This document shows positions 21,081-31,758 of a DNA stretch of 64,000 nucleotides, piece after piece. The stretch is from assembly GCA_947284805.1 (NCBI GenBank), contig OX369282.1:8917001-8981000 (forward strand). The letters are read 5' to 3'. Below the pieces are notes generated by a model that had not been told where the DNA came from, made no database searches, and saw only the letters and a program-made list of their open reading frames with translations. Each line of letters starts with the position of its first letter. Position 1 is the first letter of the stretch. The position numbers and the translations under genes were made by a program. Source of the DNA: Coleophora flavipennella (lineage: Eukaryota > Arthropoda > Insecta > Lepidoptera > Coleophoridae).

Positions 21081-21566
21081 GTTAGAAAAGGACAGATATA
21101 TATTTTTTCACATTTTCGCCACCCACAACCACCCACTTCCACCCACCGCGACCAAACTCCCTTATTCCCACCGGGAGACCAAGGGGTATTTACCACCCCA
21201 ACAGGAAGTTGATTGGAATTGGTGGTGATAGAGAAAACCCTGTCTTTACTTACGCACATTAGCATTTTATATATATATATTCAGATTAAGATTAAGATTA
21301 CTAAGGTCATCTTTGCCTCTGTCTTTGGTTGCAATTAGGGTTCCCATCCATGTAAGGGAGAATGCCTACGGGATGTACAAAATGTCAGATTTTTCAGAAA
21401 AATTGTTAGGCGTCTATGTCTACAGTCAAAAACGGTGTCTGAAAATAAATAAATGCCTATTTCTGGCTAAATATGTTGAGTCTTATTAAACTTTTAACAT
21501 ATTTGAATATGTTATTTATTTAACAAATAAACTTTTTGATTGATAAAAAATCACAACAGATAGTTT

Positions 21567-22146
21567 TCAACCGACTTCAAAAAGGAGGAGGTTCTCAATT
21601 CGACTGTATGTTGTTTTTTTTGTATGTTTGTTACGCCATATCTCCGCCGTTTGTGAACCGATTTTCAAAATTATTTTTTTATTCGAAAGAGTATACTCCC
21701 GAGGGGGACCCATTGTCACCAAGTCAGGATCTGATGATGAGATCCAAGGGAAATCGAGGGCCACCCTCAAATTTTATAGGCATGTTTTAAGTGTTTCTCG
21801 TGTTTTCTAAAATAATGAAAGTATTTTCGTGTGTTACTCATCATCTCATGTTGATGAGCTGATGAAGGAAGGTAAAACTCCTTAACGATTAGGAGTTGGA
21901 GGATAACTCTTCAAATATTTTACGTAGATACGTAGGTACGTATAGACTTTCAGGTTATTCAGACGAGCTGATTATGGAAGTTTTAACTCCTTAACTTTCA
22001 TGCTGTTGAGATGATGAAAGCCACAGGAATCTGTATCTGATGAAACACATGTATTATGATTTGAGTGTTCCTATTGGTGAGTGGGTGATTGGGTTTAACG
22101 TTATTAGATAAATAGCATTATCACTAAAAATAAATAAAATAAAAGT
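21567..22146 (+). mobile_element. CCGACTTC-type repeat, long copy
   Basis: It starts TTCAACCGACTTCAAAAAGG and contains GTATACTCCCGAGG, GGATCTGATGATGAGATC and GATGAGCTGATGAAGGAAGG, in the same order as 1113-1783. It leads into the hairpin at 22144-22503. Only short non-significant frames. Confidence 0.7.
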
Positions 22147-22503
22147 TTAAAAAACTAAAAACCGACTTCAAAATGAAATTCACTCAAAAGTATAAAATAA
22201 TATTTAATACTTAAATACACGACATTTACCAACAATAAAAAAATTAAAGGTGGGTACGAATTAAATTAGGGGCCTAAATTTTTTTGAGGTCGGTGTCAGC
22301 AATGCCATCGAATCTAAAACATTTGATACGTAAGTAGCTGTGTGGTGGTACCGACCTCAAAAATAAATTTAGGCTCCTAATTTAATTCGTACCCACCTTT
22401 GATTTTTTTATTGTTGGTAAATGTCGTGTATTTAAGTATATTAATATTATTTTATACTTTTGAGTGAATTTCATTTTGAAGTCGGTTTTTAGTTTTTTAA
22501 ACT
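22144..22503. repeat. Long hairpin, about 140-150-bp arms, about 65-bp loop
   Basis: 22144-22284 and 22350-22503 are near-perfect inverted copies (both ends show AGTTTAAAAAACTAAAAACC or its complement). The loop contains the CGAATCTAAAACATTTGATA block. A single-copy version of loop plus arm lies at 11270-11425. This is probably a foldback form of the CCGACTTC repeat family. Confidence 0.9.
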
Positions 22504-22569
22504 TGTATTTTATATTTATTCAAAATGAAATGAATGATTAATTTACGGCCAGTAAACCTAATTTACTTC

Positions 22570-23660
22570 ACTTATTGTTGTGCGTGCGCAAAAGCTAGCG
22601 CAGTTAGCGGCGCGATTTTTAATCAGTTTCATATATCTTGTGTGGTTAAAGCACGTATGGGAGCTTTCGAATTTCAGTAAGACCCGCGAAATTCAAAAAT
22701 GTTTGTCTCAGCCTAGTACCGGCCGTACGCCTGTCTTAATCGTAAAATGCCTGTCTAATGCGGCAAATGCTTAACAGATGGTAACCCTTGTGCAATGCGA
22801 CGCAAAATTGACGATGTGCTTTGGAACTGGGAAACGCATCCTCATAGCAATAACTAGAGCATAGAGGGAGCGTCAAAATTACAATATATCTTTACTCTTC
22901 TTTCTTACTATCGAACATTGTACGGTAAAAAAAGATAAATATATAAGATTAGTTTATGTCTATAGCTACATGGACACTCCAAAATTGTTCGTCTCTTTTT
23001 ATATAACTAATTCAAAATCTACCCAGTTATTTAGTAATTCTGTCAACCTTTAGGTGGTATTTTAATATAGTAGTATATTCCATCGTGAGTAATGTAGATA
23101 TTTCATATCGATATTTCGACTCTTAATTTCAAGAAGCTGGAACCACAAACGAATTGGTTTCCGGAAAAGACAATATCACAGATCTTTTCTGCAGTAGCTC
23201 TAACTCTGTACGGCGTTTCCTTACTTTGGAATTTTTCAATGGCATTTCTCTCTCTCAACAGCACCGAAAGCATTGATAAGCGAGCTTAGCGTGTTTTTAA
23301 TTTTTTGTTCGTTAATCTAGTAAACACAATCTATTATTATTATTATTTTACTTAGGTTACATTTTTGTGTTTATATCGAAATCCATTTGTGGAAGTTTTT
23401 TTATTAGCTCATAGTTAATTTTGTAATTTTATCACTTAGTGTTTACTTAAGCTGTAAACTTCCCAAATAAAATAAAATAAGCTATCGTGTTCTGTTTTAG
23501 AATGCCTTCAATCGTTGCTGTTTGCACCCGTGCTTTGTATGGAAATGTTTTGGATTTGAATTATTTTTATTTTATTATTATATAATATTCCAGGTACCTA
23601 TATTAGGACAAATCTTATCCTTTTGTTACATTCAACTTTACATTACTACTACGTAACATT
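22570..23660. other. No gene recognised
   Basis: AT-rich sequence. A 64-codon frame at 22580-22774 has no recognisable similarity. A short segment at about 22845-22890 is the diverged inverted partner of 24185-24235. Confidence 0.4.
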
Positions 23661-23665
23661 ACTTT

Positions 23666-23810
23666 CAGGTTAACAAAATTGTTGTAGGACTATTAACCGA
23701 GGCTTCTACTCATCATACTTAACAACTTTCCCCAAAGAAAGAAGTTGTTCAGTATGGTGAGTAAAAGCCCCAGTTAATAGAACCTGCACCAATTTTGTTT
23801 CAGCTTGAAA
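23666..23810. mobile_element. MITE family P, copy 4, centre deleted
   Basis: CAGGTTAACAAAATTGTTGT and ACCAATTTTGTTTCAGCTTG are inverted ends. The palindrome passes directly from CTTTCCCCAAAG into GAAGTTGTTCAGTATGGTGA, so the middle third is missing. Confidence 0.75.
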
Positions 23811-25000
23811 AGTACAATTATAATGTAGCTAGATAGTGTCTATCTGAGCTTTGTTTATTTGCAAATAATCAACGTATCTGAATTAAACCGCGGACGGACT
23901 TGGCGAAACTATAAGGTTTCCTTGTTTTACTATATAACCCAAAAAAATCAGATAAACAAACAAACCTAATTGTAACTTACAATTCTTTTAAATACTACTT
24001 CAACATTTGCTTTTAATTTTATCAATCTTTTCATTCGATCTCATCCATGGAAAATAATACACAGCAATAAAAAATACCGATATCTCTGGTAATCATGGCA
24101 CTTCACTCGCATTGCTAAAAAAGTGGACAGCCTTGCGAAAAACAAATATAATTAATAAATATCTATCGTGCTGTAACTAGAATGAATTTTGATGCTCTCT
24201 CTGTGCTTTAGTTATTGCTCTGAGAACGTATCAAAATTTCGTGTTTTCATTTATTTTAGAGTGTATTTCCCCACAATCTGTGAATAATATTGTAAAATAC
24301 ACAAATAGAAAAGGAAAAAGTTTGTTTCAATTTTTTTATCTTTATAACATTCCAGTATTTTTGTACCTTTATTTTGAAAATAATGTATTGTTCAAAATTT
24401 TTTTAACGTGGTTACTCCACAGCGAAGAAGTCAGTGGAATTTTTTCCAGGCATCGATACATTTCTTATAAATTGCTTTGTTTTCAGCTTACGGACAGGTT
24501 CATTGAGTTTAAGTACATATTTAGGTGAATATCAGACAAAAACATGACCTTAATCTACACTTGCCACAAAACGAAGCTTCTAGCCTGGTACCAAGTAATA
24601 AAGGTGTAGTCATATACCTAAGTAAGTTTGGTAGCGAAGAATCATGTTTGTGACAGAAGTTTTATATTTTATTGGTACCTATGTAAGCTAAAGCATAAAA
24701 TCAGTTTTATTTTTCATTAATCATTAGGTTTCTTCATGCTCCTAATAATTTGTTAGATTTGGGATATGTTAAGTAGAGGTTGTGGCAACATAAATCTAGA
24801 AATGTCAAAATGTCGCAATGACGCAAGTACAGCAGAGTTAGAGAAATAAAAATCCTTCAATCTTTCAAAATGGTGTTTCTCGCGGGATTTCTTCTAAATT
24901 ATACTAATTATCAATAAAATGAGTTACAAATTACAGTGCTAATACTTCGGACTAAGTTGTGCTATACAAGAAAATTACCAAGTGTCTAGTTAATGTTCAA
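23811..25000. other. No gene recognised
   Basis: Very AT-rich. A 95-codon frame at 24241-24528 is Phe/Ile-rich and unlikely to be real. No repeats other than the short inverted segment noted near 24185-24235. Confidence 0.4.
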
Positions 25001-25007
25001 AAAGTCG

Positions 25008-25098
25008 TTCAGTGCAGAAAAATTGTGCGTGCAACATCTTCGAATATAATTCTGTGCAATTTTTGTGATCTAATTGTTATTTAAGTCTTATTACGTAT
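25008..25098 (+). promoter_or_regulatory. Candidate transcription start and non-coding first exon
   Basis: TTCAGT at 25008-25013 matches the arthropod initiator (TCAGT). The 88 bases from A25011 end at a strong donor GTAAGTATG (25099). Joined to the first recognised ORP exon (31759) it would give a 5' UTR with no long upstream frame. I have no transcript support; this is a positional guess for the ORP gene. Confidence 0.25.
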
Positions 25099-25461
25099 GT
25101 AAGTATGACGTGTCTTGACTGTAGCAATACTTCCTCTTAGCTCAAAAATTACAATGCTAAATTGCTAATCCATATTATTACAATAAAAAACTGATCTAAT
25201 ACGGCCTCCAAAACAGCGACACTCATCTGTATCGCAACCAATTGGGCGTCACGTTCACGTTCACGTTATAGGAACCGGTTTAGAGCGTGTGACCTTCAAA
25301 TTAAATTTATAGCAAACTGTGCGAAAGACTTCAAACTGACTTGTTTTTATAATTCTAACTAGATGTTTGTCAACTTTGCATGGCCCTAGAGCCTTTAATT
25401 AAAAGTCGTAGAGTTAGCCTTAGGGGTAACATACCTATCTAAAATTGTCGTACCTGATGAG

Positions 25462-25800
25462 GCCTTCATGACTAGGAAATTTTCAACACCAGAAACATCC
25501 CTACATGATGCATAAGAAATTGTCAACACCAGAAAAAATCCCTACAAGGCATAGGAAATTGTCAACACCAAAAAAATCCCTACATGATGCGTAAGAAATT
25601 GTCAACACTAGAAAAAATCCCTACATAATGCATAGGAAATAGTCAACACCAGAAAAAATCTCTACATAATGCATAGGAAATAATCAACTCAGAAAAAATC
25701 CCTACATGACGCATAGGAAATTGTTAACACCAAAAAAAATCTCTACATGTGGCGTAGGAAATTGTTAACACCAGAAAAAATCCCTATGTGATGCATAGAT
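25462..25800 (+). repeat. Minisatellite of about 41 bp, about 8 copies
   Basis: The units run GAAATTGTCAACACCAGAAA then AAATCCCTACATGATGCATA with point changes and small gaps. No coding frame. Confidence 0.88.
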
Positions 25801-26045
25801 TTTTCTTTGTCTCCTGAAAATTAAAAAAAAGTAAGTAACCTTCACTTATTTAAAAAAATTGTTGGTTGGTATTTGAACAGTTTGCCAGGAATTGGGGGAG
25901 AAAAGAAGGTAGGAGAAACTAGTACAAGTAGACTCGAGATAGTCTGGTGCTACTGTGAAAGGAGCTCTACCAATGCTCAATGTTCTGTTGATTCGTTTTT
26001 CAGAGGCCTATTTTAGATGAAAAATCAACCCACAGGCAAAGTATA

Positions 26046-26240
26046 AATATTAGTACTAACATACAGTATGGACACTCCCTGCCGCTCTCTAGATTGCGAC
26101 CTCACCCCCTCGTCACCAAGATTGATGCAGATTAGTTACAGTTTAGTTGTCAAACATATAGGATTTCGCCACCATTTTGTTCAGTCATTCCTTTTTTGAA
26201 ATGTCATTTCTGGCCGTTGTAAGTGTCCAGGGTGTGCCAC
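26046..26240 (+). mobile_element. Dispersed repeat (GCCGCTCTCTAGATTGC type)
   Basis: It shares about 195 bp with the reverse-complemented segment 46665-46860 (for example CATTTCTGGCC and TATAGGATTTCGCC). A partial relative is at 55160-55225. Confidence 0.65.
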
Positions 26241-28000
26241 AGGTGTAGGGCATTTCCCTACCCTCCTTTTTGGTCCCTTTTTCTTGGTCCAATTTCTTCC
26301 AAACTGTTTAAATGTCTTCCCAGATTTTCCCTGATCAAAGTATATTGGCAAGTGCATATGTTTATCTGATCTATTTTACTCAATATAAACTTGGCATTGA
26401 TATTGTATTTTTTATTGATGTTTGTTTTGCTTCAGCTTCTCTGTTTGCTAAACATAGAAGAGATTCCTATACTTGAAACTGAGATAGTCTTTTATGAATT
26501 TTAATATCAACTTAGTAGAGATCAAAATGTTTTGGCAGAGTAAAACAGGGATGCCAATAATAGGTGTTATGCCAAAATTTTGGATGCACCCAGGTAAACT
26601 GTAAGATGTATAGAATGACAGCTGAAAAACTTGGCAGTTGCTTTTATCCCAAAAAATTGCTTAAAATAATTTTTTTTTTTAGGTTTTTTTTTTACAAAAA
26701 GTACTATTTTCTGAAGGACTCTTTAAATTATTAAATCTTTCTTTTAATTTTTTCCTTTGTATGGATACTTAAACAGTGTAACAAATATTAAGTTTGTATG
26801 TGGTAATACGTCATTGATAAAACTACCAATATAATCTGAACCAGTACTAAGCTATTCAAACTAGAAACAAAGACCATAAGCTTATCATCATCGCATGATT
26901 TCCTCTTATCATCATTCAAAGTGAAGAGAATAGTGAGTGACGATAAAATTTACTCATGAAGCGCACGTTAGCCCAGCAGCTCAAGGTTAAAATTTTATCT
27001 ATCACTGACTTTGGGCTGACTATACCTTTGGTGACTTAAGTCAAGATCTTATCAAAATAAATACATGACATCATTTTATCTGACTCACAAGGTATGTAAC
27101 ATGTAAGGTAAACAAAGCAGCGTGTAATGCATCTCGATGCGTCTCCTCTGAGGTTTTCCTTAAGGCCCGCTTCCATCTTAGGCATCATTTTCACTTACCA
27201 TCAGGTGAGATGACGTCAAGGGCTTACCGATTGTGAATAAAAAAAAGGTTCTAAGTGCTTTAATTACTAATAGTCTATAAAAATCAATCAGCCTTAAAAA
27301 GTCAAAATTATTGACGTGATAACGTCTTATAAATTGATGACACGGGCTGCATGAACGAAAAAGTGTGACGTCATTATCCCTTTACGTGACGTCATTGTCC
27401 CGTTACGCCACTACGCTGAGCTAAACATGCAAGCGAGAGTTGTAGTTGTACTTGCTTAGGGCTCGGGGCCTGTTAAGGTCAAGTTAAGTTAAAAGTACTA
27501 AGCTTCCAGGATCTTACAAAAGGTGTTCCAATTCGGTCCATTCTTTGTGAGGAAATTAAAAAGAGTTAACTCACCTAACTATGGACGGTACCTTACATCT
27601 CCTTAAACATGGAGCTAAAGAAGTTTTACTTCAGTCGTGTGGTCTAAAGCACGTAAAATTATCATCTGTAAACTGACTTTACAAACAACATCGTATTTTT
27701 TTTCTACTTAACTGCGATGGCTTTGCGACCTGAAGAGGATCTTTGCTTCCGGCACATTTTGGCGCCATCCATCACAATCCTGCACACTTCTTGCATGTTT
27801 CTTCATTCTTCTACTTCTTCTATATGGAGGGTGTTCAAGTCTTTTTCGACTTCATCATTTTCCAGGCGTTTCCAATTTATTTTTAGAGGAAGATTTTATA
27901 AAAATTTATAAATTTTTGGCATCATTTTTTGTTTGTTCATGAATTCGTTCTTATTGTACAGCAGTTTATACAGCTATAGGTACAGAACCGCACAGTAAAT
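26241..28000. other. Mostly featureless; one SINE-A tail and two CRE-like sites
   Basis: 27172-27247 is the 3' part of SINE family A (CCCGCTTCCATCTTAGGCAT ... GTGAATAAAAAAAAGG). Two TGACGTCA palindromes lie 28 bp apart near 27367 and 27395. A 64-codon frame at 27717-27911 shows no family likeness. Otherwise no gene. Confidence 0.45.
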
Positions 28001-28005
28001 ATCTC

Positions 28006-28150
28006 GAGTGACGACCGCGCACCGATAGACGTAGCGCAGGCAGGCCTCCCACTCGGTGGACCGACGACCTGATGAGGGTCACGGAAAGCCGCTGGATGCA
28101 GGCAGCGTAGGACCAGTCGTCATGGAAATCCTTGAGAGGCCTTTTTCTAG
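28006..28150 (+). pseudogene. RTE-type LINE C-terminal fragment
   Basis: GAGTGACGACCGCGCACCGA ... CACTCGGTGGACCGACGACC ... GCCGCTGGATGCAGGCAGCG corresponds to the end of the 28877-29265 copy, with stops. It is directly followed by a CCGACTTC-type repeat piece (28148-28245). Confidence 0.7.
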
Positions 28151-28488
28151 CAGTCCCATATAAATTTTATCAAAATCGGTTTAGTACTTTATAAGAAAAT
28201 TAACAAAAACCAAAAATAATAATGCAAAATTGTAAAAGTTGGTTTTTCAATTATTAGGATTTTTGCTCATGTCATGCCAAGGGGTGGATTAATTTTTAGG
28301 GCTTCGTAGTCAACAAGGAACACTTATAGTTTCGCCATGTCTATCCGTCCGTCTGCTCGCGGCTTAGCACAAAAACTATTAGTACTACAAAGCTATATAT
28401 ATTAACCACGCCGACAAAGTTGTACAATAAAATGTTAAATTTTTTTGGGTGAATTGGGTACTTTTCAATTCAGGGATCCGTTTGCTTT

Positions 28489-28830
28489 AAAGTGCAAATT
28501 TTTGTTTGAGCCAGGTGCCCGCCCCCTACCAGCGAAACTGATATTAAAGTGCAAATTTTTGTTTGAGCCAGGTGCCCGCCCTCTACCAGCGAAACTGATA
28601 TTAAAGTGCAAATTTTTGTTTGAGCCAGGTGCCCGCCCCCTACCAGCGAAACTGATATTAAAGTGCAAATTTTTGTTTGAGCCAGGTGCCCGCCCCCTAC
28701 CAGCGAAACTGATATTAAAGTGCAAATTTTTGTTTGAGCCAGGTGCCCGCCCCCTACCAGCGAAACTGATATTAAAGTGCAAATTTTTGTTTGAGCCAGG
28801 TGCCTGCCCCCTACCAGCAAAACTGATATT
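28489..28830. repeat. 57-bp minisatellite, 6 copies
   Basis: Six near-identical 57-bp units start at 28489, 28546 and so on. 57 is divisible by three and the unit lacks stops in several frames, so long spurious ORFs appear on both strands (+ 28445-28861; - 28465-28820). It sits inside a Lepidopteran repeat recognisable at 28290-28480 (ATAGTTTCGCCATGTCTATC) and 29425-29485 (GCGCGAGTCCGACTCGAACT). Confidence 0.93.
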
Positions 28831-28876
28831 TACAGGCCATCATAAAAACTGTAAACAGTAGGATGTATATTATAAC

Positions 28877-29265
28877 ATGGGCCTCATAAGAAGGCTCAAG
28901 GTCACCCAAAGGGCAATGGAGCGTGCTATGCTCGGAGTTTCTCTGCGTGATCGAATCACAAACGAGGAGATCCGTAAGAGAACCAAAGTAACCGACATAG
29001 CTCTCAGAATCGCTAAACTTAAGTGGCAGTGGGCGGGGCACATTACTCGTAGAACAGATGGCCGTTGTGGCAGTAAAGTTCTCGAGTGGCGACCACGCAC
29101 CGGAAAGCGTAGTGTAGGCAGGCCTCCCACTCGGTGGACCGATGACCTGGTGAAGGTCGCGGGAAGCCGCTGGATGCGGGCAGCGCAGAACCGGTCGTCG
29201 TGGAGATCCTTGGGGGAGGCCTATGTCCAGCAGTGGACTTCCTTCGGCTGATATGATGATGATAT
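28877..29265 (+). pseudogene. RTE-type LINE C-terminus, open copy
   Basis: An uninterrupted 124-codon frame reads GLIRRLKVTQRAMERAMLGV, then LRIAKLKWQWAGHITRRTDG, RPPTRWTDDLVKVAGSRWMR and AQNRSSWRSLGEAYVQQW. This is the C-terminal tail of the endonuclease-reverse transcriptase very common in Lepidoptera. It ends in TTCGGCTGATATGATGATGA. The catalytic domains are absent (5'-truncated). Confidence 0.88.
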
Positions 29266-29485
29266 TATAACATATAATCAATTTAAAAGGAAAACTGTCA
29301 CGGCTAAGTAGGCTTTCTTTTCTTAGTTTAGGAGTAATAGTCAACCAACTTAAGACGTGCAGTTGGATTTGTAAAAAGTTCATACATTTTTCATACATGT
29401 TTTTTAAAATGTACATTTCTTTATTGAAAAGGCTACGGAACCTTACTTTGCGCGAGTCCGACTCGAACTTGACGGTTTTTTTTAC

Positions 29486-30110
29486 TATGTCTCTTGTTAG
29501 ATATCTTTCAGTATGTCAGAGTTCTCTTTTAAAATAAATTTGCCTAAACATATGTTTTCATCAGTTGTAGTATTTGCAAGATATAGGCTGCCAAAGTCGA
29601 TAATAAAGTTTCCCAAACCCCCTGGTATTTCTAAACTGTATAAGCTAGAAAATTAAAATCACTCAAGTAGGTTTTAGTATCCTGCAATAAACAACATTCA
29701 AGACTGCAAAACCTCCACTGTACAAGGTCCGACATGCACTTGGCCCGTGTTTATTATTATTTAATATCTCATTCTTTCTTATCCTGTGGCACAATTAACC
29801 ATGTTATTTGTTATTAGAAGTAAGAGAATTATTAAAGAAAAACATAAGAGTCTTACAGTAGTCACATATGATGTGTAAACTCTGATTCATTTAAGCAAAA
29901 ACCTTCCTGCCTTTTGGCGTCCAGCCTCGCATTAGGCGGCATGGCCATGTTTCCTTAGCCTTCTTGACTTTAAAAAACGCATTTCCTGTTTCACACTTCC
30001 GTCCCTTGTCACGAAATCACTCCCAGAAAGCAAAAGGAAAGATGTTACATACACGTCAAAAAAAATATTAGGTACTTTTTTTTTTAGATAAAATACAGTA
30101 GGTTAAGGTA
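29486..30110. other. No gene recognised
   Basis: AT-rich spacer. Nothing beyond the tail of the flanking dispersed repeat. Confidence 0.4.
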
Positions 30111-30113
30111 GTA

Positions 30114-30668
30114 GGGAGCGTCGGTGGCGCAACGTCAAGGGCCGCTACTTCCTATCCGGGAAGTTGTGGTTTGAGTCCTGCCACGTACCAATGTGTTTTC
30201 GAATTTCGATCTCATATGTTGGTTTATCCGACGCTTTTGCGGTGAAGGAAAACATCGTGAGGAAACCTCCATTCTCCAAGAAACTCGAAGGTTGTGTGTG
30301 AAGTTGATCTAGCCGCACTGAGCCCGCGTGGTTGACTAAGGCCCGATCGCCGTAATAGGGGATCGGACTGCTAGTCATTTGAGTTACTTTTTATGATCTG
30401 TCAAAAACGAAATTTTGTTTTAAAAATGTTTGAAATACCTACAAGTGACGTCATAGATTTTAAGCGTCATTGACAACTTATTTTGTGTATTTGATCAATT
30501 AAAAATTGAAGACGTGATGGAAAAACAAAACAAGTAAGGTTTTTTGAAACTTCAAAAGGAGAGCAATTTAGAAAATCATATTTCAGATTTTAGTTTTGAT
30601 GCAGTCCGATCCCCTATTCAGGGTAGGCCCGAGCCCGAGGGGATGTATATATGAGCTGATGTGATGAC
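30114..30668 (+). mobile_element. SINE family B interrupted by a MITE
   Basis: The head (GAGCGTCGGTGGCGCAACGT, then a GGTTTGAGTCCTGCCACGTACC-type B box) runs to 30353. The tail resumes at 30619 (CAGGGTAGGCCCGAGCC) and ends GAGCTGATGTGATG. MITE family G occupies 30354-30618. Confidence 0.85.
30354..30618. mobile_element. MITE family G, copy 2, inside SINE B
   Basis: Perfect 18-bp terminal inverted repeats: AATAGGGGATCGGACTGC at 30354-30371 and its complement at 30601-30618. The interior matches 10864-11130. Because it interrupts a SINE whose intact form is known, its borders are defined to within a few bases. Confidence 0.88.
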
Positions 30669-30702
30669 AGTAGGTTATTTTTTCGTAAACTACTTAAAAT
30701 AA

Positions 30703-30859
30703 TACATGTTGTAATAGGCATGTGGTCCGTACCCAGCACATGCACGAAGTGTGACAACAGCTGGGAGATCTCCTCTTCAACCCTCAGGATGTTGTTGGGG
30801 CTGGCGCGCATTCTATGCAAGATGGCATGAAAGCCGTCAACACGACGTGCGTTGCGCAA
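30703..30859 (-). other. Unrecognised GC-rich coding-like segment
   Basis: The minus strand encodes ARRVDGFHAILHRMRASPNN followed by ILRVEEEISQLLSHFVHVLG. Base composition and amino-acid mix differ sharply from the AT-rich surroundings and look like real protein. I do not recognise the family; it may be a transposase or gag fragment, or an exon. Confidence 0.35.
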
Positions 30860-31140
30860 ACATGACGGAATTTAGATAAATAAATACGCATATCTACCAC
30901 GACGTTTTGATAAGTATATCATGATTATCTGTTATTATGATTGATGGTCATATTAAATTAAACATCATGATTTATGTATTTGTGTGAGTGTACATGGAAC
31001 AGAAGGTGCACGGTGAGTCCGGGGCAAAGGCCACAATAAAATACTTAAGTTACTATGACGCGGCAAAACCCAAAATCGCTTTGTACAATCGATGCCATGT
31101 GCATTCACACACATGTATAGTATAATTTTAAAACAATAAA

Positions 31141-31376
31141 AACCGACTTCAAACGCACTAGTCGCCACTACGATTTTTGAAGGTTCCCCTCGATTTCTCT
31201 GGGATGCCATCATCAGCTCCTGGTTTCCTTATCATGGTACCACCCTTAGAATATGTCCTTTCCAACAAAAAAAGAATCATCTAAATTGGTTCATAAATGA
31301 CGAAGTTATGCGCGAACACACATAAAAATATATACGGTCGAATTGAGAAACCTGCTCCTTTTTTTGAAGTCGGTTA
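31141..31376 (-). mobile_element. CCGACTTC-type MITE, full copy, minus strand
   Basis: It begins AACCGACTTCAAACGCACTA and ends TTTTTTTGAAGTCGGTT, so both terminal inverted repeats are present. It is the inverted counterpart of 35838-36082. Confidence 0.75.
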
Positions 31377-31440
31377 AAAAATAATGCATGTACTCATCTC
31401 AGTACTTCATGTACTGGCTCTGATCCAGGATGAATCATAT

Positions 31441-31706
31441 CCGCCTCCGTGGCGTGATAGTCCATATATTTACTTCACACCAAGAGGTGTGGGTTCGATT
31501 CGCAGTGGGTGGGGTTTCACTTTGCAGGCCTGTGTTTGGTTGGTGGCAAGGAATTTTCTAAGCCCGCCTGGCTAGCTACTATCTTATCTAAGTGTAGCCG
31601 CAAAATGCGTTGGGGAATCTTGGTAAGCCCGCTTCCATCTTTGGCATCATCATCACTTACCATCAGGTGAGATGGTGTCAAGGGATTACCTGTTGTTCAA
31701 AAAATT
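31441..31706 (+). mobile_element. SINE family A, near full length
   Basis: The tRNA-like head CCGCCTCCGTGGCGTGATAG and B box GGTTCGATTC are followed by the family body (CTAAGCCCGCCTGGCTAGCT) and tail (CACTTACCATCAGGTGAGAT). It lies just upstream of the first ORP exon found. Confidence 0.8.
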
Positions 31707-31758
31707 AAAGTCTACATGAAATTTTATCATTAACTTTTTGCTTATTTTTTTTTTTCAG

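Larger units (their letters stand above)
17396..21285 (-). mobile_element. Helitron remnant carrying an HSE minisatellite
   Basis: Read on the minus strand, the element starts TCTGAATATATATATATAAA (5' end at 21285, preceded by A) and ends GCAGCTAG (3' end at 17396, followed by T). It therefore has TC...CTAG ends inserted between A and T, as Helitrons do. The last bases (ACGCCGGGTTTTGCAGCTAG) are of the Helitron 3'-end type seen across Lepidoptera. From 5' to 3' it holds a 5' terminal region, the heat-shock-element minisatellite (21080-20160), a duplicated promoter-proximal block (19885-20100 and 17910-17990), the N-terminus of a Helitron protein (17900-17540), and the 3' end. The helicase and Rep domains are deleted. 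A LINE inserted later at 17998-19876. Confidence 0.82.

Noticed and set aside
22845..24235. Terminal inverted repeats of a 1.4-kb transposon
   Set aside because: About 45 diverged bases in inverse orientation (ATAGCAATAACTAGAGCATA and complement) but no ORF, no target duplication and no clear borders.
28445..28861. 138-residue repeat protein
   Set aside because: The frame is a by-product of a 57-bp minisatellite that is equally open on the other strand.
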